DNA from: Pisaster brevispinus
Taxonomy: Eukaryota; Echinodermata; Asteroidea; Forcipulatida; Asteriidae
Assembly (NCBI GenBank): GCA_023634235.1
Contig: JAMKCF010000015.1
Location: 3,697,698-3,761,697, forward strand
Length of the DNA stretch: 64,000 nucleotides
Direction of reading: 5' to 3'
The translations under genes and the position numbers were made by a program. Positions 22,621 to 49,300 of the stretch are shown one piece after another (within the stretch, counting starts at the first letter, position 1; each line of letters begins with the position of its first letter). Below the pieces are notes generated by a model, which was not told where the DNA came from, did not search any database, and worked only from the letters and a program-made list of their open reading frames with translations.

Positions 22621-24950
22621 CCCCCGCCGTTGTCGGAAATGATTGTGTGCATTAGAACTACGTAATCAGTGAAAAGTCTACCGAGTCTGCTGCCACCAGG
22701 CGTCCCAAAGTATTCCCGTTTATAATAATATTTTACATATACGGAAGCTTAAGTGACCAGTTTCATTTTTTCTTAGCTAAGTTAATGTTGGAAGACGTTT
22801 TTGGTCGTTGATCGTGGGAACCAGATAAAGCAAATCGGAACAACGTTTTTGTGTTATGGGAAACTGAAAAAAACCCATCTTAGTTACTTTATTTATTTAT
22901 ATGTTTTACGTAATCTGTAATCTCGGCAACGTGGTATTAAGGCGACGATAGTCATTTTATAAACTTTCGAATTACGATCAGACCAATATGCAATTTGAAT
23001 CCTGGATTTTGAGTTGACCCATGATCCGAGTCCATGAATAAAGACAATGTACACACATTTTATTTTGTATTAAAAATATAATTGTGTTATTTATTATAAA
23101 ACAGACAAGTTTTTACGCAAACAATTTGTTTAACCCCGAAGTGGAAATATTTTAATAAGAAGAAAAAGTAGAAATTAAAATAAACCCAAAACTATTACAA
23201 GGTTTAGCAACCCGTAGAAACCTAAGAATATTAATTGCAGTTGTAACTATAACATGTTTTTTAAGGTATGAAAATCGTTTGGTGTATGTCAATATATTGC
23301 TGTTATAGGAAAACAAATTATAATCAGGAAAGATATCATAAAGCCAGATGTAAAAGTTTCAAATGAATTCAGTGAGCACCCAACACCCGGTTCAGACTCG
23401 CGCCGACCAAATAGATTAGGAGCGACTCTAGGTCGACCCAGATAAATGTTGGTTTCAGACAGGCAAACTTAACATAATATTACATTAGGTTCGGCTCATG
23501 ACAAGATTGACGTCTGAAACCAAGGCGCTCCAGAGTCGTTCCGAACGACTGCAACAGTCGATCTTAACTGTTTCAGACATCAAACTTTTCATGTACTTAC
23601 TTCAATAATTTGGTTCGGTGCGACTCTAGAACGCCTGTCTGAACCGGGTGTAACTTGATGATAAAACAGCAAACTGTGACGGTATTTTCATCAAGACTTG
23701 AATCCATCCACGTTTAGCGAGGTGACAGCGGGTACCATTTTGCAACTCCGGCCATATTCAGAGCAGCATTCAAAGGTCACCACGGACATTTCCAAAAGAC
23801 GATCTTTAGAGATTCATATTTTAGTGACATGCTTTTATTGATTTATTATCAACGGGCACTTCAGACAAAATGATTCAGCAGGATGCTTAAACTGCCGTTA
23901 CCATCTTTATGGTAGGCTTTCGAAGAAAACAAAATCACAATTTCTTTCCGGGATTATTACCAATTAGCATAACCCTACCTTCGGGTAAGGAAACCGGTGA
24001 CGTAAGCGTACAACCAGTCTCCATTAAAAGTCATGGTAAATGACTGACAAATCGTGGTTATTATATAAATTCTACTGTGATTCGGTCTACCAACAGCCGA
24101 CAATAATATTGGAAAGAGAGCGTCACTTAATTTCCACAAACCAAAAATGTCATCACTTCCACTGTCGACAGGGGTTGTGCACCATCTTGAGACGATTGAA
24201 TAACTACTAGGGTGTGAATAACAGTTTTAAAGTTCTCAACCTTTCCTGACCTTAAACTTCGACCTTTAATTAAATCACATAATTTTTAGAAGACAAAAAA
24301 TATAGTCGCTTGAAACGGGTTCAGCCTGTTCAATGAGCCGGTATTTGGTGTGATACATTCGGAGTACAGTAAATGTTAAATACACAAACGGCAACGTCTG
24401 CATAATACGAACAAAATAACATAAACAACCCATTCTCGAATATTTTTTATGAGTCGTGTAGGTTCCATTAAAGACCTACTTGAACGAAAACGGCAACAAG
24501 TGATCATTGCTCAAATTCATTTAAAATGTTTACAACCAATAAGTAAAATGATTTCAATTTGAATTTGTAAAAGACAATCATGTTTGATACCCTTCTCTGG
24601 CGCTTTTCAGAAAAATTCGTTACGTCACAATGTGGGATCTCCGCGTTTTGTATAGTCGCTTTGTTCAGCATGGAGGTATAACAAAGCAATATCTCACAAA
24701 TGACGTCAAAGTATTGTAATTTTGACGCACGCCGTCAACGGCTGAAGTGTTTCTAGTTTTTTAAAACCTAGAATTTGAGGCCTAATTTTGTAATCGATAA
24801 CTACGAAAAATTCAGTGCACAAATATCAAAAGTACATTCAAATGATAAACAAATACATTATAAACAAATTTAAATAGCATTCTTGTAAAAACAAATATCG
24901 CTCAAGTAGCTGTTAAAAAAGAAAAGAAAAGCGTTCTATGATGAAAGACA
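22621..24950. other. Intergenic 3' flank of gene B, no gene seen
   Basis: AT-rich, with short ORFs only. A foldback element at 23383-23652 is listed separately. The gene B 3' UTR must start at 24950, but no clear minus-strand AATAAA was found near the stop. Confidence 0.4.
23383..23652. repeat. Foldback MITE with ACACCCGGTTCAGAC ends
   Basis: The left end ACACCCGGTTCAGAC is matched at the right as GTCTGAACCGGGTGT. The interior carries GACGTCTGAAAC and GCGACTCTAG motifs. Fragments of the family lie at 8946-9055 in a gene A intron. Confidence 0.75.
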
Positions 24951-39920
<14,970 letters not shown>

Positions 39921-42240
39921 GTTTCCCGTCCGTTTCACGCTATATCGCGGTTTTTTGGCAGGTGTATTTTTTCTTTTCGGTGAAAATGGCTAAACTTGAA
40001 AAGTCACAACCGATAAGCTTTGATTCTGTCTAAACTGATAGCTGTCCAGCAGCGACTATTTTGACTTCAAACCCATCGGGAGTCTTCCTTATATTGAGTT
40101 TTTTTCTCAACTTGCTTCGTCACGATTTGGTAACCGATGATGGTCTCGAACATCCAACCAACGCAGTGCACTTCCTCTGTGTGGTGATTGGATCACAGCG
40201 AATAGGAGTTGTAGAACTATTACTCACGCTATTCACGTTACCAAATTTGGATAATGATTATTATGCTGTCGTCCTTGTACTTAGCACATTTTCCAAACTG
40301 CTTGGTAGTTCTAATAGTAGTAGGCCTACGAACAATGAATTAACAAAATTGAAGAGATGTTTGATGTTCACAACTTTAATTTTGTGACAATGCCGAGTAG
40401 ACCTTTCCCATGAACTTCATGCAAATTGCATATCGCGCGTGCGCACTAACACTTTTTGAACGCATGCGTGAATGAAATTCACGCATGCGTACAAAAACTA
40501 TTGGTTGACATACGCCACAGAGTTGTGCACTGAGCAGACGAACAAACGCGTATGCGTCACAACACCACCAGCCTCATACAAAAAGGCGCAATAGACCCCT
40601 TGCACAACGCGCAGCGCACTCACACGCACCTATCCTGTCCGCCATTTTGGAAGTCAAAATCATGCACAAACATGCACAAAAGAGTTGACTCCCCAAAAAT
40701 GAGATTAATAGACCCCTTGCATAGTTTGACGTCACACTCTCAAAAAGCGCCATCCCTGAGGCCAAAAAGAGGCAGATCATTTGGACGATAGATGTTCTTT
40801 GTGCGTTTCGCGACATGCAATAGACCCCTTGTTAAAACATTGGAATGACCAACGCTGGTACAAGTACGACCTTACACAAAAATTAGCATTTTTATAAGAA
40901 AATCCAAGCTCGAAAAAACGGATGACTAGAAAATCTATGTTCATTTTATAAAAGCATTTAAAACTATGCACCTAATATTAGGCTAATTATTTCTGTACAC
41001 AAAGAGAAAAATTGGCCCATAACAATGCTGTATATCATCTCTTGAAAAGGGAATAAACTCGTTGGATACTTGATCTTAACAATCTTGAAATGTGCATGTC
41101 CTTCAAGTGAATTAAACTAAATTGGTTTTTCTGTCGCAGTGCATTTGTTTGTTTTCGTATTTGTAAAATCATAAACAATATGGATCACCACCAGCCGGCA
41201 CAACTGTCAAAAATAATTATAAGATTGTTAACAAATTATTTAAAAATGATGTACTCCTGATGTAATTCTTAACCTTTGTGGGTCGGAGGTCGTACACAAA
41301 GTGTTCGCTTAATCAAAAAGGGATTATACAGGATTGGTAAAGTTAAAAAACCACCACTGCCTAGTTTTACGCTTACTGATTACGAAGTTCATACTTGAGT
41401 ACTTACTAGTACCATTTTTCCGTGAAATATTGTTTTCCTCTAGAATGAAGTCATATTCGAGGAAACTGTGCCTGACAACCTAAAAACACACAACGCAACA
41501 GCTTATTTCGGTTGTTCCAAAATCAAGGACATTGAAAATTGTGCATATTCATCTTAAGTTCCACACAGCGGATTATCACAGGTTTGTTATTTCATGTATA
41601 TGGTTGGTCACACAAAACATAAACACTGTCTGCAACTATTTTGTCAGCTCTACCGATCCTGTATAGATACCTTTAAATCAAACACGCAATGATGTTTTAT
41701 GTTGGTTTTTAAAATGAGATACAATGTGGGAAAACCGCTACGAGTAATGGCACCAAAAATATACATACGTATACACGTACTTCCGTATTTATTATTCAAG
41801 AAAGAGTGTGGTAGATATTATCCATCTAACGTGTTGTATGTCATTGGCTTCTTGCGTGTGTCATTCAATACATTCCAGGGGAAACATTAAGCCTACATTC
41901 ACTTTCGGTGCTTCCTGGAAACTGAAACAAAAAAGGGACTAACCACTACGTTGGGTTATTACTGCATCACCAGCGATTGTTTTAGCTATAGAATGTAAAG
42001 TGTGTATTCATACATTTTTGACAGTATAGTGAGTATTGTCTAGGCTTATATAGTACGAAGTTCTTGCTGATCTCCTGAAGAGAACTGACGCAAGAAACGA
42101 TTCCATCTGTACTGATGTCACTAGAAAATTACATGTGTTTTATGCATGTCGGTGGCGGTACTGGGGGCGTGTGTTTGGGGTTATACAGACACATATTTCT
42201 AAATGGCTCATTGCCCCCTTGTTCCTACTTAGCCCATTGA

Positions 42241-42278
42241 AGCCCCCCCCCCCCCCACACACACACACACACACACAT
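42241..42278. repeat. Poly-C run followed by a (CA)n microsatellite
   Basis: A run of C passes directly into CACACA repeats. Short ORFs across it are artefacts of the repeat. Confidence 0.9.
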
Positions 42279-43184
42279 GTTTGTAAATGGTGTAAACCGA
42301 GGACATCCCATGATTTGGACTTAGTTTTATTTAGTGACGTTCCCATTGGTTTTGTACACGAAACAAACTAAGGACTATCCCCGATATGTCATTTTCCCCG
42401 GATCCTTATTGTTAAAGTCCACACCCTTACATATCACAGTTACGGGGTACTTCCATTGTTGTTCTATTATTCCCTTTTCTAAAGAAATCCTCTGTGGGGT
42501 ACCACTTGAACAAAGAAAACCTTGTGGGGTAGCATTGTTCTATTGTTAAAAATACCCCGTAAGTTGGCGTGTGTAAGGGCACACACACACACCCACACGC
42601 AGCTCCGTGTTGCAGTCGTTGTGTGGACATTCCTTTGTTCTGTACACTTAAGGAAAATCCTATTCCTCAACACTGCAAATAACATTGTGTGGACGTGTGT
42701 AAGTCCACATAGTGCTTCAGATCCCTACATTATGTGGACCTCTTTTGTTCTCAGGTCCACACTGCGTATGTAGCGCTTGCCCACATTCTCAAAAATGCAT
42801 CCTTGTGGAGCATTCTTTTGTTCTTTCCTTTGTCCCTGCACTTAACAGTTTCCCATAGACTGTGTACACAAAATGTCCTTGTGGAGCACCCCGGTCTTTA
42901 GAATTTCCATGTGGAGACCTTTTGTTTTCCCTTTTTTGTTTTGTCCTTGGTCTCCATAAGGTACCGAATTAAAGTGAGAGCACGCGCGCGTTTGTGGAAC
43001 AAATAACTCACGGACTTCCATATAGTAAGTATAACGCTTACATAATCTTTGACAGTCAGGGGATAAGACGTAAGTTACCCGTGATTGAGGCGAATTTGTT
43101 GTATGTTCATATAGATAGGTTGCAATATGACGTAAGTCGGCAATCTTTACGGGCAATTTGGAACACACAGTCATGCGTTTTGCG

Positions 43185-43326
43185 TGAGAACGGCGTGCAG
43201 CATTTCACAAAACTCGTTGCATGATTGGTTATTAAACAGCGCGGCTGAGTTAATAATTTGAGCGCTTGGCGCGCCTGCAAGCCAAAATGCAATTTGCCCG
43301 TAAAGATGGCGTCTATTGGGAACTAT
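43185..43326. repeat. Dispersed repeat abutting the gene C stop codon
   Basis: Same family as 35930-36055 (CAGCGCGGCTGAG, AATTTGAGCGCTTGGCG, TTTGCCCGTAAAGATGGCG, GGAACTAT). Its last bases lie within about 5 nt of the gene C stop (43330-43332), so the visible 3' UTR of C would be repeat sequence. On the minus strand AATAAA (43331-43326) overlaps the stop codon. Confidence 0.7.
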
Positions 43327-43329
43327 TTA

Positions 43330-46300
43330 TTAGTTATTTTGAAAAAAGAAAGCTACCAGACCAGAGATCACCAGAGCAATGACGCTTGGTAGGTGAGCGT
43401 TCACCCCGTTGTCTCCGTCGTCAGGCGTCGCTTGGATCGCACTCGGACATCCCTGCCAATCATCGGCCGTAGTCCGCGGGTACCCGGCGGCGACGTTGAA
43501 CTGGCGGTCATTAAACCTGTAGTACTCACCACTCGGGGTGAAGAAATACGTGCGAGAGTTGGTACCCTGCACGGCAGCGCTGACTTGGTTACCGGGGATA
43601 TTCCAAATGCTTAACTCTCGTGGGTATCCGGCGTCTACACTGTTGTCTGAGAAACGGTAGTACTGGTCACCTACGGAAATTATCGAAAAGTACGAGAAGC
43701 CCTTACTCGTCTTGAAATGATGAATACTACACAGTTCATTCACCTTGTGGTGAAGCAGAAAGTCTCCTGATGCATGCCACCAATAAAAGCTTTAAACTTA
43801 TGGGCCCTCTTGACACTGTGCTTCCTTTGACCTCTCTTATTATCAGCTTTAATCTGCGCCTTTACTTCCAGTACCACGGTGTAAGCCGCAGGGACGCGCG
43901 TCTGATTGTCATTTTGTCTTCCAGAAACTTGGACAACTTATCAAAGCCCTTGGAGTCTTTTTGTGACGCTACAGGTGCGCAGCAGAATTACAAGATACTT
44001 GTGCGCATACTCATAACTACACCAAACAATGGGAAAAGTACCTGATGTGTGCTGCCACCTAGCGTTCCGAAGTTTCTCACTGCAAGGCTGTGTCCGAATG
44101 GGCGGCTGCGGCTGTTTCTAAGGCCGTAACCGGCTACAGCTACGGATACGACGGATACGACTGTTGCTAAGGGTGTTGATAAGGACGTCCTATATTTTAA
44201 TGCATGGTGATGAGAAAATCAAGACATAGCCGTAGCCATAGCCGTAGCTGTAGCCGCCAATTCAGACACAGCCTAAGGATGTTGATACGGCCCTTCTATG
44301 CTATGTTTGACGATCAAACCACAACCGCATCCGAAACGCTAATTCAAACACTGCCTATTTTAATGAGCAATATCCCATGTATGTCAAATGCGCATGATCG
44401 GCGCGCAAAGGATTCTGGGTGAATTCCGAGTCTAAGTATTACACCGGCAACCATCATGGTGCGCTGATTTTTAAAGCAATGCGATACACAACTATACCAC
44501 CTGGCATATGTAAACTACAGAATGACCGTCCGTCTTGGCAGCTTGATTTCGTTTTTTACCTGTACTCGGTTTCTCAAGATGCATTTTGGTATGCTGGTGC
44601 ATGGGCTATTTGAACACCTTTTTTGTCAACAAACATGGACGCCCTACACCCATGGTTTGCTAACAACGCCTTGTGTGTCCGCTTGTACTGAAACACACCT
44701 AATAAACGTATTAACTATCCATATCTAACAATCTGGTTCAACAATCTGGTTTGTAGCCGCTATTGTGATGCTCCCCCATCGGCCATACCGGGCCCCTCGC
44801 CAAATGAACAGGGTTATAAAATAGCTGGCGAAGCCTCTAACTCAAAACAGAGGGGGAGAAAGAATTACCTTTGATGAAGTAAAGTCTGCCGTTGCCACTC
44901 CAGGCAAATGCGGCGTCGATATCGTCGGGTAGGCCCGGGTAGCCCGTGCTGATATCAAGGGGGAAGCCAGCGTCCATCACTTCGTTCTGGAACTGCCAGT
45001 ATTGGCTTCCCTGAAAATAACCAAATAGATAGCATTATTTTGGTGCTCGATATAAGGCATGATGGTACCCCCTATTGTGTTTTTATTGTGTGCTCGGAAG
45101 CTCAGGTATGCTTTAGGGGATTAAGGGGGAGGGTACTTTAGGATAAGAGGACAACAATGTGTTTAAGAATGGGAACGTTGGGTGTGTGTGGGGGGGCGTT
45201 ACCCTCTGCCCCATAGCTGGTTCCCATTATGTTTAATATCAAATGCCCCCTTGTGTTCATTTTGTTTTCTGTCTTTTGGCATCCCACCCATTCCGCCACG
45301 CCAATAACGAGACGATTATGAATAACCTGAACATCTGACGTCATCACTTCGCGGTGGGTGGAACACGCCAATTACTGGCCTTCCGACCCACGGGGATGTA
45401 TCTTCGACCTTTTGATTGGTGTCCAAAGTGACCATTGAGGTGTCTGCGCAAGTGTGAGCGCAACGTTAACTCACTTTTATTGTAGCGACTGCATTTTGAT
45501 GCAAACGTTTGTTTTTACTATTAATCATTAGACAAGTACGAGGCTTCTTAAAGAGACTCGTCATGCGCGCGAAACCATTTTGTGCACTCGAAATAATTAT
45601 GTTTAACGCACTAAATGATTTCGCTCACACGAAATGAAGAATTCAAATGATTTCACTGTTCATTATTTTCCCCTCATAATATCCCTTAAGTACGACAAGG
45701 AAAGTCTTCATTGTTACGCTACAGCCAAAAAAGCCTATTTTGGAAAAACTGGTATCTCCACACCAATCACATCAGTAACAAAAAATGGACATTATAAGAT
45801 TTCATTTTATTTATTCTGGTTCGAGGCCAAGGACTCCCAGTAAAGCGAACTTAATCACTGTAGTTGCCAATAACCCAATGGAGAGAAGACAAGCAAGTAA
45901 GTTTCAATTTTAGATAAAGGAGGAAAAAACCCGCACTACAAAAAAAAATTTGTGCACTCGAAATAATTTGGAACGCACAAGTGATTTTTCTCACACGCAA
46001 TGAAGAGTTCAAATGATTTCTCTGTTCATTTTTCCCCCTCATTACGTCCCTTTAGTATGACAAGGAAATAGTTAACATTATTGTGCTAAAGCCAATAAAG
46101 CTTGTTTTTGGTATATTCACCCAATTCACGGCAGTAAACACAAAATGGGCAGCCAAGATTATTTCATTTACAAGGAAGGCCGTTTCCGTATAAGATGTGG
46201 AAAATGAATGCCGATGACGGAATATTAAGGTCAACTGTACTTTAGAAAAAAAAAATATATATTTAAGTTTACAAATGAAAATTATTTTCTTACTTTACTG

Positions 46301-49300
46301 TGAGGATTAAGCAAAACCGAATGTAAGGCGCTAAAACACTCAAAGATGTTGAGACCGTCAAAGCCCAGGGAAACATAACAGTACTCGATGACGCAAGCAC
46401 GCAAAACAGAAGTAAAGGCAGAACTTATCAAGGCGGGAAAGTACACGGAGTTTGTTTGTTTTCTGTTTACCTTGAAGTAATGGTTTGTGCCGTCAGCTCG
46501 ATTGTACAATGCAGCATCTATGTCATCAGGAAGACCAGCGAATGTCGATGAAATGCTCTTTGGAAAACCAACCGATATCCGGTTTGCATTCAACTCAACT
46601 TTCCACACAATGCTTCCTATGATTGTATAGGACAAACTAAAAGTTAAAAGACGAAAAACACACGCACGTAACCTAACAAACAAACAAACATCAAAATAAA
46701 AATAATTGTTCTTCTTGTGGCCCCTTACCAAGAGTGGCTTTTAGCCTTGTTTGGGGCGAACTTGCATAATTTTTTTTGGTTTAACTTCCAAAAATCACTA
46801 CCAAACAAAACAAAACCCACATTTTCAAAAGCCAAAAACACTTCCTCCATGATTGAAAGTTTAGACTCAGTGGAATCAATCGTCATGGTGCAATTGCAAC
46901 GACTCACTGACAAAATTGATAGCGTGCATTTCCATTGTTTCATCATCGGTTTATAAATTTAAAAAATGGTGGCGTGATGAAGTTACTGCCAACCTCGTTC
47001 CAATGGGTGATCGATCTCGCCGCGCCATTATTTCCCCCAGCACGCACTTAAATTATGAGCGAGAGGCGCGTGCTGGAAAAACATAGATATACGAAAGGCG
47101 CGCTGCTCATGGTAGCGATGCTGAGTCAATGTATATTGTCTTTAATAGTAATAATAATGATAACAATTTGTCTCATTGACTGCGGACGTCTTAAAGCGCT
47201 TAAAAGTAGACCTATGTTAAGTTTTACCTTCAAAAATGTACGTGCTTCCGTCTTGTGACCTTGTGACAGCGTCCACCCTCCCTGTGCACTGACCATCTTG
47301 TGGCGTTACTGGGTTGGTTTCTACAGTTGCATCAGGAGCTCCTGAGTTTAAGCCTGTTCAGATCAAATGCGATGGAAATGACAGTGACAATGTCAACAAC
47401 AGTGACAATGACAAGGACAATGCCAGTGGCAATATCAACGACACAGACAATGACAATGCCAGTGGCAATGTCAAAGACACTGACAATGACAATGACAATA
47501 ATAGCAACACTGTCAATGACAATGACAACGACAATGACAGTGGCAATGACAATTGCAATGAAAATGCGAACAATTATACAAAACGGGACAATTTTCTTTC
47601 CGATTACCTCCCCGTTAGAGGCGTTATGACTAATGTCAACAAGAGTAATTACATTAGTAATGTTATACATCAGGGCACAAGTTCGGTAATTGCTTAGCAT
47701 AGAAAGATAGTGCTTAGCAAACGTACGGACAGCCAAAACCTCAAAATTGATAGTATCCATAGGGTGAGGGGTAAGGTTCCCTTAGCAACATCCATAGCAA
47801 CAATCGCATGCAGCCACAACCGCCTATAGACCCCTTGCATTGGCCGCCATCGTTGATGAAACGTGCACGCGTGAAAGGCTATCATTGGCTGAGAGTCGCA
47901 CGCAGCGCATACACGCATGCACTTTTCCATTGTTTGTCATCAAAGATGGTGGCCACTGACGTCATGTGCAATCCATCTATTCGATATCGCACACGGCCTA
48001 TATAGACCTTCATCATGCTGCCACATCTTAGTCATGTGCCTTATATCCAATAACACTATGGAATGCTAATATCCTTTGTACAAAAGGAACCTGACTGATG
48101 GGATGGGGATGATGATGATAATGATGCATGGAAATCAAAAATCCATTTAGGCTCCTTGCATTAGACGCAGCATCATGGACGTCAAACAATACAAACGCGC
48201 ACGTGTGTACGCAGTACACACGTGACATATGACCTCAGTGACAAAGGCGCTGTTTGAGATCCCTTGACGTCATGTGCAAGGGATCTGTTCTAGTAAAGAG
48301 AGGAAACTTCAAAGCAATTTAAAAATAATCAAGTTTACCATAATGAGCTTGAATTCCGGCCACGTCGTCGGGATGGAGTTCAAAGTTCGGAACATATCCG
48401 CGGTAGTAGGGCGCCATCAACGCTTCCTCAATTTCGGAATGCCCGAGGCCCAAGCTGTGACCGAACTCGTGCGCAGCGACTTGGAAAAGATTGATACCTG
48501 TGGCACAAGGGAGAAATAATGATTATTGTAAAATCTTTCTCTGGAAGTGGGTAAAACGTCACTTTTTACGTAAAGACTATATATTGTTTGACACTATTTG
48601 GCCATACAGGTATTACACAAATTATGGGCAAATCCTGAAGCGTATTATTTATGTTAAAACCTTTTTCCTCAGTTTCGTTTCATGACGAATATTGGAACAA
48701 CAGATTTGTGTGGGTTTTACAAAACAAAGATTCTGTTTTCTTTAATAAGTTATGGCATAAGATTATACGTTTTTTCAATCATCAGTTTGTGCGCACTGTT
48801 CCCTATTCGTAAAGCATGGTGCATTGTTAAACGGAACTTCAATGCATACGGAAGGGCCATATTCCTGTACTTGTTAAGTCAGTCATCAGTAACGACGTGA
48901 TAGGTAACTTCTTTTCGAAATATCCACATCACCTGAAAATGAGTTGATTGTCCACGTCTCAGCTTCGTCGAAATGAGCGTTTCCGAACTGTGGATAGAAC
49001 GCATGGGCTAGGACACTCCCTGGCCCGTCGAACGGATTACCGTCTCTGTGGTCGGTCTGGTCGAACGTGATGATGATATCAGCAGGCGTGTTACCGTCTA
49101 CTTGTGTAAAGGTGAGAGGCGTGACGTCAGCCCAGACCTTGTATCGGATGGAGACTGGTTATTGGGAACACTTTATAAAGCCGTGTCCGAATTGGTGGCT
49201 AGAGCTACAACTACGGCTAGACTTCTGCGTCATCATGCGTTGACGAACAGTACGTCCTCAGCAACACCCTTGGCAGCAGTCGTAGCCGTAGCCGTCAATT

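Larger units (their letters stand above)
39921..43329. other. Intergenic between genes B and C, repeats only
   Basis: 40590-40850 holds several AATAGACCCCTTG fragments of the palindromic MITE family. 42390-42960 has repeated GTGTGGAC..TTTTGTTCT segments. The region must contain the promoter of B and the 3' UTR of C. No exon is supported. Confidence 0.45.

Noticed and set aside
47341..47353. Acceptor at 47341 as the main start of gene C exon 6
   Set aside because: The acceptor at 47353 gives [10 protein letters not shown], which aligns with [10 protein letters not shown] of gene A and the same 126 nt exon length. The second site is kept only as a possible alternative.
47300..47760. Four overlapping long frames on both strands near 47.5 kb
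   Set aside because: All derive from AATGAC units. The real coding sequence here is exon 47353-47228 on the minus strand.
48274..48519. Plus-strand ORFs over the zinc-binding exons (also 31117-31782 and 8589-8843 antisense)
   Set aside because: They are shadows of minus-strand catalytic exons that carry [11 protein letters not shown] and proper splice sites.
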